The notes: a model not told the origin generated them from the sequence alone. 10,985 nt of DNA from an uncultured Fidelibacterota bacterium (GCA_937862595.1 CALMFL010000081.1:1-10985), one strand, 5' to 3'; positions 1 to 5,692 are shown, counted from the stretch's first letter. Program-made: numbers and translations.

Positions 1-1
1 C

Positions 2-1141
2 CCCACAACCCAGGAGATCATCGACCAAACGGTTCAAACCGTCCGCATCGGCGTAGAAACCGAGATCGGGAAAACAATCCCCACCCTGAACATCTTCATT
101 CAAACGCCAAACGGAACCTGGTTCTCCAGTTCAGCCGGCGCAGGGTATCCGCCCATTACGGCTGACACCTATTTCCGTTTCGCAAGCAATACTAAGAATT
201 TCACTGCCTCAGCCATATTAAACATGATGGAAGACGGCTGGCTGGACCTCGATGCCCTGATCACCGATACCCTGCCCGGAAGCACAATACCTTATGTTCC
301 GGTTGATCCGGAATGGAACATTCCTTTCAAAGATCAGATCACCATTAAAATGCTGCTGAACCATAGCGCCGGCGTTTACGACGCGGATAATGATTCAGTC
401 CCCGGATGCATGGGCGCTTCCTACACGGACTATACGCAGTATCTTGAGCCGGATCATCAGTTTACCGCCGCTGAAATTGTCAATCAACTGGGAATCCACA
501 ACCTCAGTTATTTTGCACCCGGAACCGGCAAGCATTACAGCAATACCGGATATGCCATTGCCGGAGAAATTATTGCGCGGGTTTATTCTTTCCATGCCGG
601 AAGCCGGAAAACCCTGACCGATTACCTGCATGATTACATATATGGGACGGGGACTCCTGTTCCCCTGAGCATGCATTTCCCGAACCTGGCTTCTGACCAG
701 GAGCTCCCGACGCCCTATTCTTGCGGTTACATACTTCAGGAAGGGACGATGGTCCGGGAGGTAAGCAGTTACAATATGAGTGCCCAGGTGGGTGAAGGGA
801 ATGGCTATTCAACCATGCGCAACCTGAATACCTGGATACGCACGAACCTCAGGGGAGAGAATGTTCTCACACCGGCCTCGGTGGCGTTGATGAAAAACTC
901 CGTTTCAGCGGCAGATCCTACTTATGGTTTGGGGTGTTTTTACAGACAAAATCTGGGCTATGGACATAATGGAGCGCGTGTTGGAAATATTACATTAATG
1001 ATGTACGATCCCCTAAGCGATGTCTCTGTGATTACGTACATCAGTGCCTTCGATGAAGCAAATTTCATGGCAACTTATTATGCCATCGAAGATGTGGCCT
1101 ATGCCGTTCGGGCGGCACTGGGATATCCGGGGAAACCTTAA
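2..1141 (+). CDS. Serine hydrolase, beta-lactamase / DD-peptidase fold (5' end cut by window)
   Basis: Open reading frame runs in from the window edge; 379 residues are visible and the true start and any signal peptide are missing. The first internal ATG (224) lies downstream of the catalytic motif, so it is not the start. All three active-site motifs of the class C beta-lactamase/penicillin-binding-protein-like family (PF00144) are present: S-N-T-K with Ser codon at 185, Y-S-N at 536, and H-N-G at 965, which replaces KTG. The segment ITIKMLLNHSAG is the usual family block after the nucleophile. Ser and Tyr are 117 residues apart, longer than in class C enzymes, because of an extra stretch at about 375-480. 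Members hydrolyse peptides, esters or beta-lactams, usually in the periplasm or at the surface; the substrate here cannot be read from sequence. Base composition looks more AT-rich than the genes on the right. It ends 215 bases before a terminator and converges on pruA. Confidence 0.9.
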   Translation, partial: PTTQEIIDQTVQTVRIGVETEIGKTIPTLNIFIQTPNGTWFSSSAGAGYPPITADTYFRFASNTKNFTASAILNMMEDGWLDLDALITDTLPGSTIPYVPVDPEWNIPFKDQITIKMLLNHSAGVYDADNDSVPGCMGASYTDYTQYLEPDHQFTAAEIVNQLGIHNLSYFAPGTGKHYSNTGYAIAGEIIARVYSFHAGSRKTLTDYLHDYIYGTGTPVPLSMHFPNLASDQELPTPYSCGYILQEGTMVREVSSYNMSAQVGEGNGYSTMRNLNTWIRTNLRGENVLTPASVALMKNSVSAADPTYGLGCFYRQNLGYGHNGARVGNITLMMYDPLSDVSVITYISAFDEANFMATYYAIEDVAYAVRAALGYPGKP

Positions 1142-1355
1142 GAAAACATTGAATTTTATTTTATTAACTTCCTTAAACAAGAAACCTGTGAAAACAAAAT
1201 CACGATCCTGATGATCGGCATGAGTCATTTTCATGATGGATATAATCTGAGTATGATTTACTGAAAGGACGGTAAAACACAGAAAAACGGGTAACAAAGG
1301 TAAAATTCAAGCGGGCGGATAGTGCCAAGCAGAAATTTAATTTAACAGAACATCC
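1142..1355. other. AT-rich intergenic stretch, no gene seen
   Basis: About 210 bases between the serine hydrolase stop and its terminator. Only very short open frames occur and none has a ribosome binding site. A TATAAT at 1241-1246 has no matching -35 at the right distance, so I do not call a promoter. Confidence 0.5.
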
Positions 1356-1384
1356 AAAAAGACCCGATCACCCGGGTCTTTTTT
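1356..1384 (+). terminator. Intrinsic terminator after the serine hydrolase gene (probably bidirectional)
   Basis: Perfect 11-bp stem: left arm AAAAAGACCCG (1356-1366), loop ATCACC, right arm CGGGTCTTTTT (1373-1383), ending in a T run. The A run on the left gives a U run in the opposite direction too, so it could also stop transcription coming from pruA. It lies about 215 bases after the serine hydrolase stop. Confidence 0.88.
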
Positions 1385-1470
1385 ATTTATCTGTTAACCG
1401 GCAGACCATTCGCCGTCGTTTACCAATTACCGTTTTCTATTGACTATTCTTCGGTTTTCCATCTGTTATC

Positions 1471-1490
1471 GGACAAGGCATGCCTTGTCC
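1471..1490. repeat. 20-bp perfect palindrome
   Basis: GGACAAGGCA followed directly by its reverse complement TGCCTTGTCC, with no spacer. It lies in the non-coding gap between two convergent genes, at the left side of a repeat mosaic. Such extended palindromes in convergent gaps are typical of dispersed, REP-like intergenic repeats. No second copy exists in this window, so dispersal is an inference. Confidence 0.75.
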
Positions 1491-1501
1491 CTACACGTTT
1501 C

Positions 1502-1554
1502 ACCAGCCTTCGCTAAAGCTTACACCTACGCTCCGACATTTCGGAGCTTTGGTG
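1502..1554. repeat. Hairpin-rich repeat unit
   Basis: The core hairpin is GCTCCGA (1530-1536), loop CATT, TCGGAGC (1541-1547). CACCA at 1501-1505 can pair with TGGTG at 1550-1554 around it. In addition ACCAGCCTTCG (1502-1512) is exactly the reverse complement of CGAAGGCTGGT at 1667-1677, so this unit and the right end of the mosaic form an inverted pair enclosing the 7-bp tandem repeat. Non-coding; no transposase nearby. Confidence 0.6.
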
Positions 1555-1572
1555 CACAGGTCGGCCGGCACG

Positions 1573-1621
1573 CGTCTTACGTCTTACGTCTCACGTCTTA
1601 CGTCTCACGTCTTACGTTTTA
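1573..1621. repeat. Seven tandem copies of a 7-bp repeat (CGTCTTA/CGTCTCA)
   Basis: Seven head-to-tail heptamers with no spacers, in the order CGTCTTA, CGTCTTA, CGTCTCA, CGTCTTA, CGTCTCA, CGTCTTA, CGTTTTA. Only the fifth or sixth base (plus one C to T change) varies. The unit is far too short for CRISPR. The unit length of 7 would shift the frame if translated, and the covering open frame has no gene-like features. It probably arose by slippage and may vary in copy number. Confidence 0.85.
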
Positions 1622-1667
1622 CGCCTGCCCTGCGCTGTGCCAGGCCGTAGTCAGCCAACCGGCGGAC

Positions 1668-1723
1668 GAAGGCTGGTAGCCTTCTTGACCAACGTAGCCC
1701 CGACACTTCGGGGCGTAGTTGGT
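1668..1723. repeat. Two adjacent hairpins just downstream of pruA
   Basis: First hairpin: GAAGGCT (1668-1674), loop GGT, AGCCTTC (1678-1684). Second: an outer stem ACCAAC (1688-1693) with GTTGGT (1718-1723), a 3x3 internal loop (gta/gta), and an inner stem GCCCCGA (1697-1703), loop CACT, TCGGGGC (1708-1714). The second hairpin ends 14 bases from the pruA stop. It could protect or end the pruA transcript, but there is no U run, so it is not a standard intrinsic terminator on either strand. Confidence 0.7.
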
Positions 1724-1737
1724 GGCGAAGCAGGGTC

Positions 1738-3372
1738 TTACTTCTCTTCCATGAACGGATATTCGTAGGTCTTGGGCGGATTAAAATTCTCCTTGACGGT
1801 ACGCACCGAGACCCAGCGCATCAGATTGATCGATGAACCGGCCTTGTCGTTCGTCCCGCTGGCGCGTGCGCCGCCGAAAGGCTGCTGGCCGACCACCGCG
1901 CCGGTGGGTTTGTCGTTGATATAAAAATTCCCGGCGGCGTTCACCAGCATGTCCTTGGCGGTCAGGATCGCCTCGCGGTCCCGGGCGAACACGGCGCCGG
2001 TCAGGGCGTAGGGACTGGTCTGATCGCACAGTTCCAGGGTTTCCCGGTATTTCGTTTCATCGTACACGTAGATCGTCAGGACCGGCCCGAAGATCTCCTC
2101 TTCCATTGTCCTGAATTTCGGGTCCGTGGTGACAATGGTCGTGGGTTCAATGAAGTATCCGGTCGACTTGTCGTATCCCCCGCCGGTGATGATCTCGGCC
2201 CGGGGATCTTTCCGGGCATATTCGATGTATTGCGTGATCCTTTCGAAGGCCGTCTCGTCGATGACCGCGCTCATAAAGTTCGTAAAATCCAGGGGCGAAC
2301 CCGTTTTCACGGTATTCACCATGGAAACGTATTTTTCCCTGAGCTCCTCCCAGATATTGGAGGGGATGTACGCGCGGGAGGCCGCGGAACATTTCTGTCC
2401 CTGATACTCGAACGCTCCCCGCAGCATTCCGACGGCAAGCGCATCGACATCCGCGGATTCGTGGGCAAAGATGAAGTCTTTCCCGCCGGTCTCGCCGACC
2501 ACGCGGGGATAGCTTTTATAACTCTTGATATTGGTTCCGATCGTCTTCCAGATATGCTGAAAGACATCCGTGGAGCCGGTAAAATGCACGCCGGCCAGGT
2601 CCGGATGGTTCAGCACGATATCGCCGATCATTTTTCCGCTGCCCGGCAGGAAGTTGATCACGCCGTCGGGCAGACCCGCCTCCTTGAACAGCTTCATCAG
2701 ATAATAGGCGGAATAGATCTGGGTCCGGGAAGGCTTCCACACCACCGTATTGCCCATGATCGCGGGCGCCGTCGGCAGATTGCCGGCGATGGAGGTGAAA
2801 TTGAAGGGCGTCAGGGCGAACACGAATCCCTCGAGCGGACGGTATTCGAGCTGGTTCCAGGTGCCTTCCGGACTGTAATCCGGCTGATTGTTGTAGATCT
2901 CGGACATGTAGAAGGTATTGAAATTAAAAAAGTCGATCAGCTCGCAGGCGGCGTCGATCTCGGCCTGATAGATGGTCTTGCCCTGACCCAGCATGGTGGA
3001 GGCGTTCAGCAGGTCCCCGTAGGGTTTCGACAGGAGCACGGCCATTTTCTTAAAGATCGCCGCCCGGGACTCCGCGGGCATGTTCGCCCAGGTTTTGCGC
3101 GCCTCCAGCGCCGCATCGATCGCCATGCGGATCTCCTTTTCCCCCGCCAGGTGATAGGTCGCCAGCACATGCCTGTGATCGTGCGGACAGCGCACTTCCT
3201 CGGTTTTTTCCGTAAAGATCTCCTGGCCGCCGATCATGACCGGGATCTCGATGGTTTGACTCAGCAGATCGTCCAGAACTTTTTTCACACTTGCCCGTTC
3301 GGGTGTGCCGGGCGCATAGGTCAGCACACGTTCGTTGATCGCATGCGGGATCTTGTATAAGGCGTTGATCAT
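1738..3372 (-). CDS. pruA: 1-pyrroline-5-carboxylate dehydrogenase (ALDH4-like, group 1)
   Basis: 544-residue NAD(P)-dependent aldehyde dehydrogenase that oxidises glutamate semialdehyde/1-pyrroline-5-carboxylate to glutamate, the last step of proline (and arginine/ornithine) catabolism, in the cytoplasm. Visible features: TPFNFT with oxyanion Asn191; FTGS at 264-267; general base Glu294 in GETGGKDF; nucleophile Cys328 in FEYQGQKCSAASR; EEIFGPVL at 425-432; C-terminal PFGGARASGTNDKAG. The Y-G/Q-GQKCSA-SR block and the long N-terminal arm are typical of stand-alone P5C dehydrogenases related to eukaryotic ALDH4, not the C-terminal domain of PutA. ATG at 3372 is preceded by GGAG at good spacing. 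There is no proline dehydrogenase gene beside it, so the first enzyme must be encoded elsewhere. Convergent with the serine hydrolase across the repeat mosaic; transcribed alone. Confidence 0.95.
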   Translation of the reverse strand: MINALYKIPHAINERVLTYAPGTPERASVKKVLDDLLSQTIEIPVMIGGQEIFTEKTEEVRCPHDHRHVLATYHLAGEKEIRMAIDAALEARKTWANMPAESRAAIFKKMAVLLSKPYGDLLNASTMLGQGKTIYQAEIDAACELIDFFNFNTFYMSEIYNNQPDYSPEGTWNQLEYRPLEGFVFALTPFNFTSIAGNLPTAPAIMGNTVVWKPSRTQIYSAYYLMKLFKEAGLPDGVINFLPGSGKMIGDIVLNHPDLAGVHFTGSTDVFQHIWKTIGTNIKSYKSYPRVVGETGGKDFIFAHESADVDALAVGMLRGAFEYQGQKCSAASRAYIPSNIWEELREKYVSMVNTVKTGSPLDFTNFMSAVIDETAFERITQYIEYARKDPRAEIITGGGYDKSTGYFIEPTTIVTTDPKFRTMEEEIFGPVLTIYVYDETKYRETLELCDQTSPYALTGAVFARDREAILTAKDMLVNAAGNFYINDKPTGAVVGQQPFGGARASGTNDKAGSSINLMRWVSVRTVKENFNPPKTYEYPFMEEK

Positions 3373-3422
3373 AGCAGGTCTCCAATCTCGTTAAAGCATT
3401 TATTTAGTTCTTGATACAGAAG

Positions 3423-3451
3423 AGTTTAGAAAAATAATGAACAAAATTCAA
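3423..3451 (-). promoter_or_regulatory. Candidate sigma-70 promoter for pruA
   Basis: On the minus strand, TTGAAT (3451-3446) and TAAACT (3428-3423) are separated by 17 bases and lie about 50 bases before the pruA ATG, in an AT-rich 150-base gap. Each box matches consensus at four of six bases, so this is plausible but weak. Confidence 0.35.
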
Positions 3452-3523
3452 GGAAATACCTCAGGAGCCGTTTGATTTTCGAACATTTGTCATTTGACGA
3501 AAGTTTTTAATAATAAATAACAA

Positions 3524-3814
3524 TTATTCGCTGTGCGCGATCTTTCGCAATACGAATTTATAATAGCTCTCCCCTTTTTCCTTGATCCATTCTATCGCCT
3601 GGTTCAGCGTGGCAATGCTTTTCGGGATATAGTCGTGAATGATGATCTCCAGAATGGTCCCGTCAAAGATATTCCGGGTAAGCAGATTGATCAGGTACAG
3701 GATCAGGTTCCCGTCCCAGGGATAGAAAGGGACCGCTTCTTTTACCTGCACCCGGCTTTCGTTCCGCGGCCAGCGGTAATCCCGATAGATCATTTCGGAT
3801 CGTCCGTACTTCAT
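3524..3814 (-). CDS. Hypothetical small protein (96 aa) downstream of hsp20
   Basis: I do not recognise this family. It is a soluble-looking 96-residue protein with a basic, Arg/Tyr-rich N-terminus (residues 1-25), a short PFYPWDGN motif (29-36), a hydrophobic strand-like middle (about 36-60) broken by Arg, Asp and Glu and so unlikely to span a membrane, and a charged amphipathic C-terminal helix (about 66-92). It is supported as a real gene by a strong ribosome binding site (AGGAG, seven bases before the ATG) and by an ATG-to-stop frame that fills the space between two other minus-strand genes. Only about 31 bases separate its ATG from the hsp20 terminator, too few for a normal promoter, so it is probably expressed by read-through from hsp20. 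That makes a role in the same stress response possible, but this is inference. Composition looks more AT-rich than hsp20. Confidence 0.7.
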   Translation of the reverse strand: MKYGRSEMIYRDYRWPRNESRVQVKEAVPFYPWDGNLILYLINLLTRNIFDGTILEIIIHDYIPKSIATLNQAIEWIKEKGESYYKFVLRKIAHSE

Positions 3815-3821
3815 GGGGTAT

Positions 3822-3835
3822 CTCCTGTCAACAGG
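3822..3835 (-). promoter_or_regulatory. Ribosome binding site of the 96-aa gene, partly inside a small inverted repeat
   Basis: The minus strand carries AGGAG (3826-3822) seven bases before the ATG. Just upstream CCTGT and ACAGG (3835-3831 and 3828-3824) form an inverted repeat whose right arm overlaps AGG of this site. In RNA this would be a 4-bp CCUG/CAGG stem with a UUGA loop, weak but able to hinder ribosome access. Regulation is inference. Confidence 0.4.
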
Positions 3836-3845
3836 GGGTTCAATG

Positions 3846-3873
3846 AAAACCCCGCTTTGGGCAAGCGGGGTTT
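3846..3873 (-). terminator. Intrinsic terminator of hsp20
   Basis: Perfect 11-bp stem: AAACCCCGCTT (3847-3857), loop TGGGC, AAGCGGGGTTT (3863-3873). Read on the minus strand, the stem ends in TTTT about 32 bases after the hsp20 stop. The U run is short, so read-through into the 96-aa gene is plausible. Confidence 0.85.
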
Positions 3874-3904
3874 ACGGGGTAAGGAAGGGATTTACATGTT
3901 CTTG

Positions 3905-4342
3905 TCAGTTGATCGTGATCTTGCGGGGTTTGGCAACTTCGCTCTTCGGGATCTCGACGTTCAGGATGCCGTCTTTCCAGTTGCCTTTGATCTTGTCGAC
4001 ATTGACGTTCCCCGGGAGCTGGAAGCTGCGGGAGAAACGGCCGTAGCGGATCTCGCTCAGGTGGTACTGGGATTCTTCCTTGCGTACCTTCTCTTTTCTC
4101 TCTCCGCTGATCGTGATCACATTGTCCTTGACCGAGATGTCAATATCGTCCTTGTTCAATCCCGGTACTTCCACGTTCAGCATGAACGCGTCGTTGTTCT
4201 CTTCGACTTCCATCCGCGGGACCCAGTGAACCGCTTCCGTGGATTCGGTATTGAAGAAGGGGTCTGCGAAAAAATCGTCCAGCAGGCTGTTATAAAAGCG
4301 GTTGACCTGGGGTACGGGATAATTGCGTTTTACGAGCATCAT
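3905..4342 (-). CDS. Small heat-shock protein, Hsp20 / alpha-crystallin family
   Basis: 145-residue ATP-independent holdase that binds unfolding proteins as a large oligomer in the cytoplasm. Layout: short hydrophobic N-terminal arm (1-40) with the usual LLDDFFADPFF region; alpha-crystallin domain at about 42-133, with EVPGLNKDDIDISV, GRFSRSFQLP (101-110) and the signature DGILNVEIPK (124-133); C-terminal tail with the I-x-I anchor motif (ITI, 142-144). Length and motifs are normal for bacterial class A Hsp20. Two ATGs stand in tandem; AGGAGG (minus strand, 4354-4349) is six bases before the first, so I chose 4342. It has its own terminator, and upstream lie a near-consensus sigma-54 promoter and a cluster of TGGCA sites. 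No CIRCE element and no clear sigma-32 promoter were seen. A TTGACA on the minus strand (4435-4430) lacks a good -10. Confidence 0.97.
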   Translation of the reverse strand: MMLVKRNYPVPQVNRFYNSLLDDFFADPFFNTESTEAVHWVPRMEVEENNDAFMLNVEVPGLNKDDIDISVKDNVITISGERKEKVRKEESQYHLSEIRYGRFSRSFQLPGNVNVDKIKGNWKDGILNVEIPKSEVAKPRKITIN

Positions 4343-4348
4343 GGTATG

Positions 4349-4378
4349 CCTCCTTTTTTACGCGCCGCCTTCCGGCGG
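4349..4378 (-). promoter_or_regulatory. hsp20 leader: strong Shine-Dalgarno preceded by a GNRA hairpin
   Basis: Minus strand: CCGCC (4378-4374), loop GGAA, GGCGG (4369-4365), then ten bases of GCG plus an A-rich linker leading into AGGAGG (4354-4349). The hairpin leaves the ribosome site free, so it looks more like a 5' stabiliser than a thermometer; no U-rich strand able to mask AGGAGG is visible. Confidence 0.4.
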
Positions 4379-4452
4379 TACGGTGATATTGGTTGATCCG
4401 GGCGTCTCTTCTTTCCCGGCTGCCTTCAATGTCAAGTTCCTCCCCACCTAGA

Positions 4453-4468
4453 TGCCAAAACCGTGCCA
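4453..4468 (-). promoter_or_regulatory. Sigma-54 (-24/-12) promoter of hsp20
   Basis: The minus strand reads TGGCACGGTTTTGGCA. Against the sigma-54 consensus TGGCACG-N4-TTGCW, 11 of the 12 defined positions match, with the obligatory GG and GC ten bases apart. Transcription would start near 4441 and give a leader of about 100 bases before the hsp20 ATG. Sigma-54 control of a small heat-shock gene has a precedent in E. coli ibpB. The neighbouring plus-strand gene (efp) faces away. Confidence 0.6.
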
Positions 4469-4485
4469 AACTCCATAATATGTCA

Positions 4486-4543
4486 TTTTGGCAGTAATAT
4501 TGGCACAACACTCTGAAATCGGCAGTATTTCTGCCATTTTGGC
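4486..4543. promoter_or_regulatory. Cluster of TGGCA/TGCCA half-sites upstream of the sigma-54 promoter
   Basis: TTTTGGCA (4486-4493), ATTGGCAC (4499-4506), CGGCAG (4520-4525), TGCCA (4532-4536) and TTTTGGCG (4537-4543) lie in 58 bases. Two are direct repeats 12 bases apart and the last pair face each other. They would lie about 45-100 bases upstream of the predicted hsp20 start, where sigma-54 activators bind. GGCAG-TATTT-CTGCC (4521-4535) is also an inverted repeat. Which protein binds, if any, is unknown. Confidence 0.4.
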
Positions 4544-4725
4544 GTTTTGTTGCGGATCCCGGATCGCCGGTTCTTTTTCTTCCCGAAGGGCCGGGCTGAA
4601 AATCTTTTCTTGCGGTTCCGCCGCTTCGGCAAAAATAAATTGATGTTTCCCTGTTCCTAAATTTATGCGCACGATGTAAATTATCCTTTGTTTTAACATG
4701 AAAAAATGTAATAGAAGGAGCGAAT
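4544..4725. other. Leader / promoter region of efp, promoter not resolved
   Basis: About 180 bases without a supportable gene. The AT-rich part at 4631-4710 presumably holds the efp promoter, but the best boxes (TTGATG at 4640 with TATGCG at 4664) are poor matches, so I make no call. GCCG-CTT-CGGC at 4619-4630 is a small hairpin without a U run on the plus strand. Confidence 0.35.
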
Positions 4726-5292
4726 GTGGCCTCAACTGCAGATTTTAAACCGGGCATGATCATTGTGTTCAACGGCGAGCTGTTCAAGATCGTCAGCTAT
4801 CAGCACAGTAAGATGGGCCGTGCCGGGGCTGTGGTACGGACAAAGATGAAGAATCTGCTGAACGGACGGGTGCTTGAGAATACCTTCCGTTCGGGAGAAA
4901 AGGTGGACGAAGCGCGCGTGGAAGCGCACATTCTTCAATATTTATATTCCGACGGAAGCCATTATTACATGATGGATCCCGAGACCTTCGAGCAGATCCC
5001 CGTTCCTGTCGACGTGGTCGGCGACGATATCAACTATATCCGCGAGAACGACGATGTCAAGGTGCTGATGTATCAGGACAAGCCCATTGCCATCGAATTG
5101 CCCGCCGCGGTGGAACTGAAGATCGTCTATACCGAACCCGGCGAACGCGGCGACACCGCGAAAACGAACGTTAAAAAACCCGCAAAGCTGGAAACCGGGC
5201 TCGAAGTCCCGGTCCCCCTCTTCGTCAACGAAGGGGATGTCATCAAGGTGGATACGCGCGACGGCCAATACCTGGAACGTGTTAAACGATAA
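4726..5292 (+). CDS. efp: Translation elongation factor P
   Basis: 188 residues, the normal family length. EF-P binds between the P and E sites of the ribosome and relieves stalling at consecutive prolines. Three beta-barrel domains are visible: the KOW-like domain I (about 1-64, starting MASTADFKPGMIIVFNGELFKIV), OB domain II (about 66-128, with QYLYSDG and MMDPETFEQI) and OB domain III (about 130-186, ending VDTRDGQYLERVKR). The tip loop of domain I reads HSKMGRAGAV, putting Arg32 where E. coli has its modified Lys34 and where EarP-type EF-Ps have a rhamnosylated Arg. The start is GTG, five bases after AGGAG; an in-frame stop at 4699 rules out an upstream start, and an ATG at 4724 overlaps it out of frame. 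First gene of an apparent efp-gcvH-gcvPA unit. Confidence 0.96.
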   Translation: MASTADFKPGMIIVFNGELFKIVSYQHSKMGRAGAVVRTKMKNLLNGRVLENTFRSGEKVDEARVEAHILQYLYSDGSHYYMMDPETFEQIPVPVDVVGDDINYIRENDDVKVLMYQDKPIAIELPAAVELKIVYTEPGERGDTAKTNVKKPAKLETGLEVPVPLFVNEGDVIKVDTRDGQYLERVKR

Positions 5293-5314
5293 ACGAAGGA
5301 ACGAAAGGAAGCGT

Positions 5315-5692
5315 ATGAATATTCCAAAGAACCTGAAGTATTCCGACACCCATGAATGGGTGCTGGTGGACGGCGACGTCGCTACCGTCGGCGTCACGGA
5401 CTTCGCCCAAAGCGAACTGGGGGACATCGTATTTGTCGAATTGCCCCAAAAGGGCTTGAAGGTCGAGCAGGACGACGCCTGCGGCACCATCGAGGCGGTA
5501 AAGACCGTTTCGGACATCAACGCCCCCGTTTCCGGCGAGGTCATCGACGTGAATCCCGGCCTTGAGGACGAACCCACCCTGATCAATACCGACTGCTACA
5601 AAGGCGGCTGGATCCTGAAGATCCGCATGAAGGACAAAAGCGATCTTGAGGTCCTGATGGACGGCGAGGCGTACGAGGAATTTGCCAGTTAA
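5315..5692 (+). CDS. gcvH: Glycine cleavage system H protein
   Basis: 125-residue lipoyl carrier of the glycine cleavage complex. It takes the aminomethyl group from the P protein, passes it to the T protein and is reoxidised by lipoamide dehydrogenase. N-terminal KYSDTHEWV is the family hallmark, and the lipoylated lysine is Lys63 in GTIEAVKTVSDINAPVSGEV. C-terminal GGWILKIRMKD and EAYEEF are typical. I chose ATG 5315 (site AAAGGAAG upstream) because it gives the usual N-terminus; an open frame reaches back to 5237 inside efp but adds no homologous residues. It follows efp by 22 bases and precedes gcvPA by 40. gcvT and lipoate attachment genes are not in the window. Confidence 0.97.
   Translation: MNIPKNLKYSDTHEWVLVDGDVATVGVTDFAQSELGDIVFVELPQKGLKVEQDDACGTIEAVKTVSDINAPVSGEVIDVNPGLEDEPTLINTDCYKGGWILKIRMKDKSDLEVLMDGEAYEEFAS

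Noticed and set aside
1573..1621. CRISPR array
   Set aside because: Seven-base units without spacers; no cas genes in the window.
1440..1679. Plus-strand open frame (79 codons) in the repeat mosaic
   Set aside because: The frame consists of translated palindromes and 7-bp repeats; no ribosome site.
2230..3360. Long plus-strand open frame (376 codons) opposite pruA
   Set aside because: It lies fully antisense to a textbook P5C dehydrogenase, is rich in His, Arg and Gly as expected from a mirrored GC-rich gene, and shows no recognisable motif.
3533..4396. Plus-strand open frame (287 codons) opposite hsp20 and the 96-aa gene
   Set aside because: It crosses two minus-strand genes and the terminator between them, so it is a shadow. 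It does not undermine the 96-aa gene, which has its own ribosome site.
4521..4536. Second sigma-54 promoter on the minus strand (TGGCAGAAATACTGCC)
   Set aside because: Spacing GG-N10-GC is right, but the match beyond that is weaker than at 4453-4468 and the sequence is equally well explained as an inverted repeat.
4290..4787. Minus-strand open frame (165 codons) across the hsp20-efp gap
   Set aside because: It overlaps the starts of both hsp20 and efp and runs through the sigma-54 type promoter; composition is not protein-like.
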